IMG/VR virus record: IMGVR_UViG_3300032174_000016
Span: 1 to 41,207 of that record
Length of the DNA: 41,207 nt
Direction: 5' to 3' (one strand)
From: a virus
Shown: positions 16,475-22,676 of the stretch, piece by piece
How the letters are laid out: every line of letters starts with the position of its first letter
Position numbering within the stretch: the first letter of the stretch is position 1
Made by a program: the position numbers and the translations under genes
The notes under the pieces: model-generated
Database searches by the model: none
What the model was told of the DNA's origin: nothing
The model's input: the letters and a program-made list of their open reading frames with translations, nothing else

Positions 16475-17011
16475 CTAGATGCCTTGATCGGTGCCGGCTG
16501 AGGACACTCCAGCCATCGGGCCATCAGCGCCCGGCGACAACCCAGCCTCCACCTTGTCGATGGCGTCACGGGCGACACTCGCCGGCATCATCTTCTTGAT
16601 CCGCGAGAAAACATCCCCGTTCTGACCTTCCTCGTTGCGGATCGTGGCGCCGAACTCCCCACCGACCCATTCGTCGGTCGAGAATCCGTTCGGACCCCAC
16701 TTGAACTCGCAAGCTTCCATGAACTGACGGAGGCGAACACCGCGCTCCAGCTTCTTGCGCCGCTCGGCCGTGGAGTCCATGGGGGTGGGGGCGATGGGGA
16801 GAAGCAAGAACTCCGTGACGGTCTTGCCTTCCCACTCGACGGGACGCCGAACCTCACAGGTGGTGACGATCATTGGCTCGCCTGGCGTCTTGGACTCGGC
16901 CTTCGTCTTCCGAATCTCAAGGGCAGTGATCCGGAACACATAGAGCTTGGATTCATCGAGGCGAGTGAACTCGTTGGGGACATCATTCATGGGGATGGCG
17001 AACTCGGTCAT
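16475..17011 (-). CDS. DUF669-like / single-strand DNA-binding-like protein
   Basis: 178 residues starting MTEFAIPMNDVP with AGGAGG four bases upstream. Residues 20-70 have the pattern of phage DUF669 or SSB-like OB-fold proteins: YVFRITALEIRKTKAES, then PMIVTTCEVRRPVEWEGK, then TEFLLLP. The C-terminus is a low-complexity tail (GADGPMAGVSSAG) as often seen in SSBs, although it is not strongly acidic. It lies directly downstream of the Sak4-like recombinase and the exonuclease, a usual arrangement for single-strand annealing modules. The OB-fold assignment comes from pattern and context. Confidence 0.65.
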   Translation of the reverse strand: MTEFAIPMNDVPNEFTRLDESKLYVFRITALEIRKTKAESKTPGEPMIVTTCEVRRPVEWEGKTVTEFLLLPIAPTPMDSTAERRKKLERGVRLRQFMEACEFKWGPNGFSTDEWVGGEFGATIRNEEGQNGDVFSRIKKMMPASVARDAIDKVEAGLSPGADGPMAGVSSAGTDQGI

Positions 17012-17023
17012 GAAACCTCCTAG

Positions 17024-17935
17024 CTATTCTACAGCTTTGACGGTTCCGTTGATGACGTCAGCGAGCGTGCCCACAAAATACGGTGGCAGCTTGCGTGACG
17101 TTCTGGCGTCGGACATATCGTCCGGCACGGTTTGCACGATGTACTTGACCCGGCCTCCTTGTCCGGGGACGGTCTTGCAGATGTATGCCTCGGAGAAGTA
17201 CCCCACCAGCTTGGCAGCGATCTGACCTTCGAGGGCCGGCATCTGGCGCATGACACCTGTACCGGTCTTTTCGGCCTCACCCCCTGAAGAGTGGACGATC
17301 TTCGTATCCGACTGAGGCTCTTCAAGGTAGCGTTGATGGATGGTACAGATCAGGATCTTGTTCATCCTTCGGGCGGTTTTGCGGAGCTTGTCGATGACTT
17401 CTTCCATCATCTTGAGGTAGGTCCCGTAGTCGCGGGGACGCATCGACGCCACCTTGTTCCCGTAGGCGATGTACCGAGCCAAGTGCTCCCCGACACGGGT
17501 CAAGGGGTCGATGATCCACACGTCTGCGTCCTTCCCGACCGTCGCCATTTCCGAGACGAGGGCACAGAACTCGAGGTAACCTGTCGGCTCGTTCGTGTAC
17601 GTCCTGCGAGCCATGGCCGACACGGCCCGGGCCCGTAGTGTATCCATCATCAGGGGCGAGGTCAGGTCATGGATGGTGAGCTCACCGCTCTCCACCTTCG
17701 GGCGGAGGATCTCCATCTCATCCGCCTTGGCGTCCATATCGACCAGGTACTTCTTGCCCGGTGCGCTACACGCCAGAACGGTCTTGCCCGACCCCGGTGC
17801 CCCCAGGAGGAGGAACGATGGGGCTCGCACCGACGTCTGGATGATGGGTGATACGGCCGGTGACGGTGCCGCCCCCGTCAGTTCCACTGGGGAAAGGGGT
17901 GGCGATGATGGAGATTCTACCTGCGTTGTATCCAT
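17024..17935 (-). CDS. Sak4-like RecA-fold recombinase ATPase
   Basis: 303 residues from ATG 17935, which has AGGAG seven bases upstream; other in-frame ATGs at 17941 and 17983 have poor spacing or none. A proline and serine-rich leader of about 38 residues is followed by Walker A GAPGSGKT (45-52). The strand YLVDMDAKADE comes next, then Walker B-like DVWIIDPLTRVG and a sensor-like ILICTIHQRYLEEPQ. This is the core of AAA_24/Sak4 phage annealing recombinases, which act with SSB-like proteins. The neighbours (exonuclease upstream, DUF669 downstream) complete a recombination module. The N-terminal 170 bases overlap the preceding small gene. Confidence 0.85.
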   Translation of the reverse strand: MDTTQVESPSSPPLSPVELTGAAPSPAVSPIIQTSVRAPSFLLLGAPGSGKTVLACSAPGKKYLVDMDAKADEMEILRPKVESGELTIHDLTSPLMMDTLRARAVSAMARRTYTNEPTGYLEFCALVSEMATVGKDADVWIIDPLTRVGEHLARYIAYGNKVASMRPRDYGTYLKMMEEVIDKLRKTARRMNKILICTIHQRYLEEPQSDTKIVHSSGGEAEKTGTGVMRQMPALEGQIAAKLVGYFSEAYICKTVPGQGGRVKYIVQTVPDDMSDARTSRKLPPYFVGTLADVINGTVKAVE

Positions 17936-18095
17936 CTTCATGCTCCTGTCGTAGATAGGCGCGAATCTCCACGCCGAGTGCATAACGGAGGTCGGACAAA
18001 GTGCTGTTTGTGGTCAGGTGATGCGAAACCATATCCAGCATTTTGTCTACGAGAGACATAGAACGGCTGTAGGTCAGACTGCCCGACGCGTCCAC
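17766..18095 (-). CDS. Small protein overlapping the recombinase gene
   Basis: 109 residues from GTG 18095, chosen because AAGGAGGAGG lies seven bases upstream, inside the end of the exonuclease gene. The N-terminal 60 residues are protein-like and helical: MSLVDKMLDMVSHHLTT, then LSDLRYALGVEIRAYLRQE. The last 55 residues overlap the recombinase's own leader in another frame and are Gly, Pro and Thr-rich. The family is unknown. The long overlap (170 bases) is unusual for this otherwise tidy genome, so the C-terminal part may be tolerated rather than functional. Confidence 0.6.
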   Translation of the reverse strand: MDASGSLTYSRSMSLVDKMLDMVSHHLTTNSTLSDLRYALGVEIRAYLRQEHEDGYNAGRISIIATPFPSGTDGGGTVTGRITHHPDVGASPIVPPPGGTGVGQDRSGV

Positions 18096-18097
18096 CG

Positions 18098-18997
18098 TCA
18101 GTCCTCCTCCTTGAGATCCCACTGTCGGGTGGTGTAGAGACCCTGCTTGGTCGCTTCATCCCCATGTTGGGAGCAAAGATCGCGGAAGATACATCCATCG
18201 TAGACATGGCAGGCGAACGGGTCATGTTTCGGGAAATGGCCGTTGTGCTCGATCGTCCAGATGATACGCTTGGTTTGCTCGACCACATCCTTGTGCCAGT
18301 CCTCGAAGTCGGCCTCGTTGCGGCCAGTTTCTGCCCGGGCGAACCACTCGTCCAAGGGACGCTTCTTGGTCTTGAGCTCGCTGGCCGCGTGTATCGCGTT
18401 CATGATGGCGGACTCGGCTTGATCACCGAACAGCTCGACCAACCCGGCCAGATACCCCGTGAATTGTTTGTTCGGGCGTATGGTGTGCATATAGTCATGG
18501 ATTCGCCCGGTTGTCTTGTGGTCCATAACATGGATGGTTTTGCGAATCTTGTGCTGACACACCCGATCCATCTTCATAACGTAGATGATCGGTGGGTCTT
18601 TACAGATCATCATCCGGTGGGTTATCTCGACCATAGGCTTGCCGCTTGGGTCGACCAAGGTGGCGTAGGGTTCGTTCGCCCAAAACTGGACGTAACGGCC
18701 GAGCGATGCGACCAGCGCCTCTACCGACTTCGCCGGGTCCTCCTCTAGCGACATAGGGAGGTCGTATTCCTTGGCGACCTTGATCCCGGCGAGCAGTACA
18801 TCATTGAAGGAGGCGCCCGAGTAATACGCCGCCAACGCCGCATGGTACGCCTGGCCGAACCCCATCTTGACCGGCAGCCGCGGGAGGGTCAGATTCTCGA
18901 TAAACGAGTATTGCCCTTTCCGCTCGCACAACTGGAAGGTGGATATGGTCGAGAAATCGATCAACCACGTGCCATCCTCGAGTCTGTTCAATGGCAT
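18098..18997 (-). CDS. Cas4/RecB-like Fe-S PD-(D/E)XK exonuclease
   Basis: 299 residues. The nuclease signature is visible as KMDRV (Asp144) followed by VMDHKTTG (Asp159-x-Lys161), with a conserved His in GFGQAYHAAL near 52. Four cysteines have Cas4/AddB-type spacing: Cys24 in LCERKGQY, then Cys263, Cys269 and Cys275 in FACHVYDGCIFRDLC, so a 4Fe-4S cluster is likely. It would resect DNA ends for the annealing recombinase encoded next. A copy of the dispersed palindrome ends about a dozen bases before the ATG, next to the GGAGGA ribosome site. Confidence 0.88.
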   Translation of the reverse strand: MPLNRLEDGTWLIDFSTISTFQLCERKGQYSFIENLTLPRLPVKMGFGQAYHAALAAYYSGASFNDVLLAGIKVAKEYDLPMSLEEDPAKSVEALVASLGRYVQFWANEPYATLVDPSGKPMVEITHRMMICKDPPIIYVMKMDRVCQHKIRKTIHVMDHKTTGRIHDYMHTIRPNKQFTGYLAGLVELFGDQAESAIMNAIHAASELKTKKRPLDEWFARAETGRNEADFEDWHKDVVEQTKRIIWTIEHNGHFPKHDPFACHVYDGCIFRDLCSQHGDEATKQGLYTTRQWDLKEED

Positions 18998-19008
18998 TGG
19001 ATCTTCCT

Positions 19009-19032
19009 CCGAGTCTAGGTCAGAATCTGACC
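19009..19032. repeat. Dispersed palindromic element, copy A
   Basis: One of five copies of a 24-bp element: a CGAGTCT box, then GGTCA-N5-TGACC. It lies in the leader of the exonuclease gene (ATG 18997), immediately before its ribosome site, and contains the stop codon of the 25-residue membrane protein. This copy is the most symmetric. Confidence 0.8.
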
Positions 19033-19097
19033 AAGCCTATTATGAGCACAGCGAGGATAACCCCATAGTACAAAACCTCCATCAGCTCATGGCTCAT
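19020..19097 (-). CDS. 25-residue membrane microprotein (tentative)
   Basis: From ATG 19097, overlapping the previous stop (ATGA), to a TGA inside palindrome copy A. It translates as MSHELMEVLYYGV then ILAVLIIGLVRF, one strongly hydrophobic helix. There is no clear ribosome site, so translation would depend on coupling to the ribbon-helix-helix gene. The hydrophobic coherence and exact stop-start overlap support it, while the tiny size keeps confidence moderate. The role is unknown. Confidence 0.45.
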   Translation of the reverse strand: MSHELMEVLYYGVILAVLIIGLVRF

Positions 19098-19300
19098 ATC
19101 GGGTTTGGCCCGATCCGGGGCGGATTCTGCTTGATCCATGCCTCGACTGCTTGGTACACACCCTCGTGCAGCTTCAAGTCACGTTGCAGGAGGGCGAGCC
19201 GAAACCTCCCCCAAACGTCCTCATCCACCCCGTAGAGGGTTATGGTGAGACGCTCGAGGATTCGGTTACTTGGTGGCTGCGAGGCGCTTGAGTTCGTCAA
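19094..19300 (-). CDS. Ribbon-helix-helix DNA-binding protein (TTG start)
   Basis: 68 residues from TTG 19300, with GGGGAT six bases upstream; no ATG or GTG is usable without losing the first strand. Residues 13-60 read RILERLTITLYGVDEDVW, then GRFRLALLQRDLKLHEGV and YQAVEAWIKQ. That is a strand plus two helices in the Arc/CopG pattern. It overlaps the upstream gene by 35 bases. Such proteins bind short palindromes as dimers, and a copy of the dispersed palindrome lies just downstream, so it is my leading candidate for the factor that reads those sites. Confidence 0.65.
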   Translation of the reverse strand: MTNSSASQPPSNRILERLTITLYGVDEDVWGRFRLALLQRDLKLHEGVYQAVEAWIKQNPPRIGPNPI

Positions 19301-19553
19301 CGCTGATCCCCATTTGCGCCGCGATGGCAGTATAGGCGTCGTCCACGTCCATCTTGGATAGGTCTTGGACTTTAGCCTTTTTAGGCGCACCGGATTTGGT
19401 TTTGGCTGCGGCAGCCTTTTTCTCTCGGGATAGCTCACTCAGGATAGATTCACGACGGGCCTGTAGCTCTTGGATCTGAGTCAGGATATCCTCGTCAGAA
19501 AGAGTGCTGATTCGCTGGGGGATGTATATCCCAAGAGTATCGCGCTTATCCAC
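19266..19553 (-). CDS. Small coiled-coil protein, unknown
   Basis: 95 residues from GTG 19553. Residues 17-47 form a charged heptad-like helix (SDEDILTQIQELQARRES then ILSELSREKKAAAA). A lysine-rich linker and a small helical C-terminal domain (VDDAYTAIAAQMGISVDELK) follow and resemble a compact helical bundle. The start overlaps the end of the upstream gene by eight bases. The architecture is reminiscent of oligomerising nucleoid or regulator proteins, but no family is recognised. Its last codons overlap the start of the ribbon-helix-helix gene. Confidence 0.7.
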   Translation of the reverse strand: MDKRDTLGIYIPQRISTLSDEDILTQIQELQARRESILSELSREKKAAAAKTKSGAPKKAKVQDLSKMDVDDAYTAIAAQMGISVDELKRLAATK

Positions 19554-19767
19554 GAGCCACCATCCAGAGGATATCAGCGGTGACCGGAGCGTTATGCATC
19601 AAGAGTGAGAATTGCTCCCGGGTCGGTTTGGTTTTCCAAAAAACCTCGAAGGCGTGATTATACTCGTCGAAGTGGGTTTGGGACCAGAGGGCGATGGGGA
19701 AGTGCTTGAGACGAGTTATGGCACGGACAGCCGCTTCGAGCTCTGGCCCCACCGCCCACTGTGTCAT
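19546..19767 (-). CDS. Small protein, unknown
   Basis: 73 residues, MTQWAVGPELEAAVRAI followed by TRLKHFPIALWSQTHFDE and a helical end with FSLLMHNAPVTADILWMV. It is mixed helical and rich in Trp and Phe, with no cysteines or membrane segment. The ATG is four bases below the stop of the upstream gene and lacks a strong ribosome site, so coupling is likely. It is part of the leftward early operon, with no function assigned. Confidence 0.7.
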   Translation of the reverse strand: MTQWAVGPELEAAVRAITRLKHFPIALWSQTHFDEYNHAFEVFWKTKPTREQFSLLMHNAPVTADILWMVARG

Positions 19768-19770
19768 AGA

Positions 19771-20019
19771 CTACGCGTCCTCGGGATCGTCGTCAGACTT
19801 GTATTCGTCCTCGTCGAGATCTCCGCCGAATGTGTCCCAGAGATCGTCGTAGACTTCCAGATCCGCGTCGGAGGGGGGATGCCCGATGGAGAGAGCTTCC
19901 AATATCCGATCCAGGACGGCACGGTCTTCGGTGTCTGCGATCAGCGTCAGGAGAGCTTCGACACTCTCCTTGGAGGGAAGCGGTCGGTTCGCTTTGCCGG
20001 GAGTCGCTTCGGATTCCAC
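19771..20019 (-). CDS. Small acidic protein, unknown
   Basis: 82 residues from GTG 20019 with GGAGG five bases upstream. An N-terminal helical part (SVEALLTLIADTEDRAVLDR) is followed by a very acidic C-terminus (DLWDTFGGDLDEDEYKSDDD). Highly acidic tails of this kind occur in phage DNA-mimic or inhibitor proteins, but there is no specific match, so this is only a possibility. It lies downstream of the hairpin at 20059-20090. Confidence 0.7.
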   Translation of the reverse strand: MESEATPGKANRPLPSKESVEALLTLIADTEDRAVLDRILEALSIGHPPSDADLEVYDDLWDTFGGDLDEDEYKSDDDPEDA

Positions 20020-20058
20020 TAAATCCTCCGTGCAAGGAGTCGGGTGGTAAAAGCTACA

Positions 20059-20090
20059 GGGGCCGGCAAGGGTCTCCCCCTACCGGCCCC
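20059..20090 (-). terminator. Hairpin between 20117 and 20019 genes
   Basis: Perfect eight-base arms GGGGCCGG (20059-20066) and CCGGCCCC (20083-20090). On the leftward strand the stem is followed by TGTAGCTTTTACC, a weak T tail, so it may be a leaky terminator or an RNA-processing or stability stem. It separates the strongly expressed 20117-20401 gene from the genes beyond. Confidence 0.5.
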
Positions 20091-20116
20091 GATCACAGCA
20101 ACAGCCGACCGTGGCG

Positions 20117-20401
20117 TCAGGCTGCCTTCGCCTGCTTCGCGAGAGCCTCCTTGACCACGGACGCCAGCTCCTTCGGGACTCGGAACTTCTTGTCCCCGAC
20201 CTGGACCTCCTCGGTCTTGGTGCCCCGCACCTTCTGCCACTCCTGGGCGTTGATGTCGGCCTTGCGCCCGGCGTGGAGCCACTCCAGCGAGTCCTTCTCG
20301 CCGAACATCTGCACCGCCTCGGCCAGCGACTCCGGCTGCGTCAGCGTGTAGCTGAACTCGGCGAACTCCTTTGACTTCACGGTGATTGTCTCGGACTTCA
20401 T
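20117..20401 (-). CDS. Probably highly expressed small early protein
   Basis: 94 residues, MKSETITVKSKEFAEFSY then a helical region with SLAEAVQMFGEKDSLEW and a basic C-terminus ending EALAKQAKAA. The ribosome site AGGAGGTGAT is a near-full match to the 16S tail, and a near-consensus promoter lies just upstream, so abundant product is expected. The fold looks like a short beta hairpin plus helices with RKADINAQEW, a pattern I associate with small phage proteins of unknown role. It may be an abundant early DNA-binding or host-takeover protein, but this is not shown. Confidence 0.8.
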   Translation of the reverse strand: MKSETITVKSKEFAEFSYTLTQPESLAEAVQMFGEKDSLEWLHAGRKADINAQEWQKVRGTKTEEVQVGDKKFRVPKELASVVKEALAKQAKAA

Positions 20402-20449
20402 TCGATATCACCTCCTCTCGGTTTGGTGTAAGCTTCCCTAACTGCTCTG

Positions 20450-20477
20450 AGTATAGCATGGCTTCATCCGTTGTCAA
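20450..20477 (-). promoter_or_regulatory. Leftward sigma70-type promoter for the 20117-20401 gene
   Basis: On the leftward strand, -35 TTGACA (20472-20477) and -10 TATACT (20450-20455) are separated by 16 bases. Transcription should start near 20443, giving a leader of about 40 bases with a full AGGAGGTGAT. It overlaps the last codons of the upstream gene. Confidence 0.8.
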
Positions 20478-20773
20478 GGTGTCTGTTTTTTGACAGTGGT
20501 CAAACGTGGGACGGAGGGAGGGCGGCCCCCAAGCGGGAGGCTCTCCAAAACCTTCGAGTCGTGACCGAGATGGTCCGGGCGCAAAGGGCAGGCGAAGATA
20601 CGGTAGTCGAGCAGCCCACCACTAGGCTTGAAGATCTCGACCATCACCCGACCACAGCGACAGACATGGCAGAACGAGATATAGTGGAGGCTACACGGGT
20701 CGCGAATACACGCCCAATAATGGTCGTGGTCCTCGAACGCGCAGTAGTGGAGATGGCGAGGTTTCTTACGCAT
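20474..20773 (-). CDS. Cysteine/histidine-rich putative zinc protein
   Basis: 99 residues from ATG 20773 with AAGGAGGAG about seven bases upstream; the longer frame from 20845 lacks a site. The N-terminal half is dense in metal ligands: HLHYCAFEDHDHYWACI, then RDPCSLHYISFCHVCRCG. Six cysteines and several histidines suggest one or two zinc sites. The C-terminus is basic and proline-rich. It belongs to a run of small zinc-type genes in this operon. The family is not recognised. Confidence 0.7.
   Translation of the reverse strand: MRKKPRHLHYCAFEDHDHYWACIRDPCSLHYISFCHVCRCGRVMVEIFKPSGGLLDYRIFACPLRPDHLGHDSKVLESLPLGGRPPSVPRLTTVKKQTP
20489..20504. promoter_or_regulatory. Palindrome TTTGAC-AGTG-GTCAAA upstream of the 20450 promoter
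   Basis: Perfect six-base arms around AGTG, 12 bases upstream of the -35 box of the leftward promoter. It is a possible operator or activator site. It lies within the 3' end of the preceding gene. Confidence 0.4.
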
Positions 20774-21008
20774 GGTTATTCTCCTCCTTGGATGGGAGCC
20801 CGATAAGCCGCTGGCGATCTGCGAGTTTGCCGGACTCGTGGTCACATACGCAGTCCGCGCAATGCTGATCGTGATGGTTGAATGCCTCCTCGACCGCAGC
20901 GAGCTTATTGCCCGCCTTGATAAGCTGGCCTTGGAGATCGTCCACCAGCCGCAGCAACTCCTGGCGACTCAGCCCCTCGACATCCGGCCGCGCCACCGGG
21001 GCGGTCAA
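20766..21008 (-). CDS. Small helical protein with Cys cluster (TTG start)
   Basis: 80 residues from TTG 21008, whose TTGA overlaps the upstream stop, with GAGGAG eight bases before it. The sequence is a helix (LSRQELLRLVDDLQGQLI then NKLAAVEEAFNHHDQ) ending in HHDQHCADCVCDHE. That is a compact Cys/His group likely to bind zinc. The long reading from 21119 covers the neighbouring gene in another frame and is rejected. It is co-translated with the genes on both sides. Confidence 0.7.
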   Translation of the reverse strand: MTAPVARPDVEGLSRQELLRLVDDLQGQLIKAGNKLAAVEEAFNHHDQHCADCVCDHESGKLADRQRLIGLPSKEENNHA

Positions 21009-21184
21009 CGGGGCGGCTCCTCGACGGGTGGCGGGGGCCAGAGATGTCGGCCACAGGCACATGGCTGTCCGGGGCGAATGGTAGGCTCGCCCCGAAAGTT
21101 GGTCCCGGTGGACACCCACACATGATTGCCAACCGCACAGGGCGTCTGCCTCAGAATCGGCAGCCCGCGATCATCACTACTCAC
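21005..21184 (-). CDS. Small protein with C..H / C.C..H motif
   Basis: 59 residues from GTG 21184, which overlaps the upstream stop (GTGA) with GGGAGGG five bases before it. A middle region reads CAVGNHVWVSTGTNFRGE followed by CACGRHLWPPPPVEE. The paired C-x4-H and C-x-C-x2-H groups suggest a single zinc site. No family is recognised. It is one of the tightly overlapping early microgenes. Confidence 0.65.
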   Translation of the reverse strand: MSSDDRGLPILRQTPCAVGNHVWVSTGTNFRGEPTIRPGQPCACGRHLWPPPPVEEPPR

Positions 21185-21705
21185 GCCGTCCCTCCCGCGC
21201 CGTGGCATACAGGGCATTCATCGCCCCACTTGTCGCTGCAAGAGGTATTAATTGCACCTTCGCCACGGCACCTGGGGCATACAGTCCCTCCCGCGCCGGG
21301 GGTGAGGGCTGCAAGAACTTTGCCCAGCGCTCTCGCGTGCTCCTCTGGCCCGCCGATTTGAAGGTGCTTACGCACGTCCCGCAGCGCCGCCTCCAGCGCC
21401 GTCACGCGGGCGTGGAGGGTGTTGTACGCTTCTCGATACTGCACCGCGATGGACGCGTAGCCACACTCATTCGCGTCGGTGTGAATCTTCTCCGCCCGCA
21501 CGGCCGCGAGCATGGCGACCACGCGATCACAGCCCACGCAGGGACCGTGCGGTGGCGCACGCATTACGACGCCATGCAACGCCATCTCCACCTGCGCCCT
21601 CTCCGCCGCCGTCTCCGCCGGGGATTCATGGCGAATGGTTTTCGACGTCTTGTCGTAAATAAGTCGACCGCTGCCACTGGTATCAATCGACGGGGAGTCG
21701 TCCAT
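21181..21705 (-). CDS. DnaJ-type zinc-ribbon containing early protein
   Basis: 174 residues with GGAGGAG before the ATG. The N-terminal 40 residues are polar. A central helix carries CVGCDRVVAMLAAVRAEK, and a long helix contains ALEAALRDVRKHLQ. The C-terminus reads CPRCRGEGAINTSC followed by ECPVCHGAGGTA, two CxxCxGxG units as in DnaJ or anti-TRAP-like zinc ribbons. It may serve in protein contacts or RNA/DNA binding. The stop overlaps the next GTG. Confidence 0.75.
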   Translation of the reverse strand: MDDSPSIDTSGSGRLIYDKTSKTIRHESPAETAAERAQVEMALHGVVMRAPPHGPCVGCDRVVAMLAAVRAEKIHTDANECGYASIAVQYREAYNTLHARVTALEAALRDVRKHLQIGGPEEHARALGKVLAALTPGAGGTVCPRCRGEGAINTSCSDKWGDECPVCHGAGGTA

Positions 21706-21836
21706 TATCTCCTCCAGACTAGACAGTCGATCAGATGTTCACTGCGATGGCAGGTCTCGATCATGGTCGAGAAGAGCCATATAGACGCGGCGAGCATGAG
21801 CGTGAAGAATATGAGGAACACGACAGCCTTCCCCAT
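21705..21836 (-). CDS. 43-residue single-pass membrane protein
   Basis: From ATG 21836 with GGAGG six bases upstream, to TAA overlapping the next ATG by one base. The sequence is MGKAVVFLIFFTLMLAAS, then IWLFSTMIETCHRSEH and a short polar end. Residues 4-24 are a strong transmembrane helix, and the C-terminal 18 residues are polar with two cysteines. The start also overlaps the HNH stop (TGATG). Ribosome site and double coupling make this a convincing microgene. The role is unknown; host-membrane modulation is possible. Confidence 0.75.
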   Translation of the reverse strand: MGKAVVFLIFFTLMLAASIWLFSTMIETCHRSEHLIDCLVWRR

Positions 21837-22156
21837 CAACTACCTCCACGATACCTCCCACCAGAATCGCGGGTGATCCGCCCCCTGGTTATGGCATCGA
21901 CCATGTTATCCCTATACGTCCCTCCGTATAGATGTCGGGGTTCGATACACAGCCGATTATCACACTTGTGCAGAGCGAGCTCGCCTGGTTTCAAGTTGAG
22001 TATAAGCCGATTAACTATCCAAAACTTGTTGCGGTACATGATCGTCGCATACCCCTCAGTGGTCGCTCCAAGCCATAACAAACACCCGGTGTTAGGCTCC
22101 GGTATACTTCTCTCCTCGAGGATTTCCCAAAGCTCTCGGTTCTTCTTGCCGCCCAT
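21836..22156 (-). CDS. HNH homing-type endonuclease
   Basis: 106 residues. The catalytic region is clear: LHKCDNRLCIEPRHLYGGT followed by YRDNM, the HNH_3-type H-x-C-D-N-x2-C-x4-H-L-x-x-G-T-x2-D-N-M pattern with His63, His75 and Asn84. The N-terminus carries GCLLWLGATTEGYATI, the beta hairpin usual for this class. It lies inside the early operon as a free-standing gene, with no intron or intein seen around it. Its stop overlaps the membrane microgene. Confidence 0.9.
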   Translation of the reverse strand: MGGKKNRELWEILEERSIPEPNTGCLLWLGATTEGYATIMYRNKFWIVNRLILNLKPGELALHKCDNRLCIEPRHLYGGTYRDNMVDAITRGRITRDSGGRYRGGS

Positions 22157-22183
22157 AGTGTCGCCCTGTCCCCCTGTATCCAG

Positions 22184-22348
22184 CTACAAGCTCAGTTGCA
22201 TGAGAGTAGAGTATCGTCGACCACCGATCCAACGCCCACAATTACACTGGTAGAAGTTAGGCGAGGGGCGACGGCACTCCATACACAGGGTTTTGCCCGG
22301 CCCCACGACCGGGCGCTTCCCACAACAGGTACAGAGCACCGTCGCCAT
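22184..22348 (-). CDS. 54-residue zinc-ribbon microprotein
   Basis: From ATG 22348 with a GGAGGAGGAGAAGGAG ribosome tract directly upstream. It translates to MATVLCTCCGKRPVVGPG, then KTLCMECRRPSPNFYQ and CNCGRWIGGRRYSTLMQLSL. Seven cysteines arranged as CTCC, CMEC and CNC indicate a zinc ribbon, perhaps with two metals. Similar stand-alone ribbons occur in phages as transcription or nuclease cofactors. The function here is unknown. Confidence 0.75.
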   Translation of the reverse strand: MATVLCTCCGKRPVVGPGKTLCMECRRPSPNFYQCNCGRWIGGRRYSTLMQLSL

Positions 22349-22363
22349 CTCCTTCTCCTCCTC

Positions 22364-22489
22364 CTATCGCTCGAGATACGAACCGATCACGTTGAGTACG
22401 AACACGATCCCGACCAGTAAGGCCAGAAACACCGCGGCCTCCCAAAGCACCCACCACCAAGGATTACCGTGGCGGTTACGCTTCGTCAT
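22364..22489 (-). CDS. 41-residue single-pass membrane protein
   Basis: MTKRNRHGNPWWWVLWEAAV then FLALLVGIVFVLNVIGSYLER. A basic N-terminus (net positive inside) is followed by a Trp-rich interface and one long hydrophobic helix (about 17-36). The ATG at 22489 overlaps the end of the upstream zinc-finger gene by 14 bases without a clear ribosome site, implying coupling. The protein-like composition is convincing. It could modulate the host membrane or act as an early accessory; a holin role is unlikely in the early operon. Confidence 0.7.
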   Translation of the reverse strand: MTKRNRHGNPWWWVLWEAAVFLALLVGIVFVLNVIGSYLER

Positions 22490-22676
22490 CGCGACGCATC
22501 CGACGGATCTTACCCTCAGTGGCAACGACCACAGACTCTGGCTTCTCGACCAAAACCCGCCCATGGATGGTGAGTTGATGGGCCGTGACTCGGGCATGGG
22601 CCTCGGCCTCCTTCCACGAATCGGCCCTAAATCCACAGCCGCAGTCATAGGAAATCACCGGGGTGACTGTAGTCAT
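22476..22676 (-). CDS. C2H2-like zinc-finger small protein
   Basis: 66 residues with GGGGAGGAG before the ATG. The sequence VISYDCGCGFRADSWKEAEA followed by HARVTAHQLTIHGR places two cysteines and two histidines in zinc-finger spacing (C-x-C, then H-x5-H). The C-terminus is basic (KIRRMRRDDEA). It is probably a small nucleic acid or protein-binding factor. Its start overlaps the stop of the upstream gene by four bases. Confidence 0.7.
   Translation of the reverse strand: MTTVTPVISYDCGCGFRADSWKEAEAHARVTAHQLTIHGRVLVEKPESVVVATEGKIRRMRRDDEA

Noticed and set aside
19260-19300. Programmed frameshift joining the coiled-coil gene to the RHH frame
   Set aside because: The shift would be +1 at AAG-TAA without a known slippery pattern, and a TTG start with upstream GGGGAT explains the second frame more simply.
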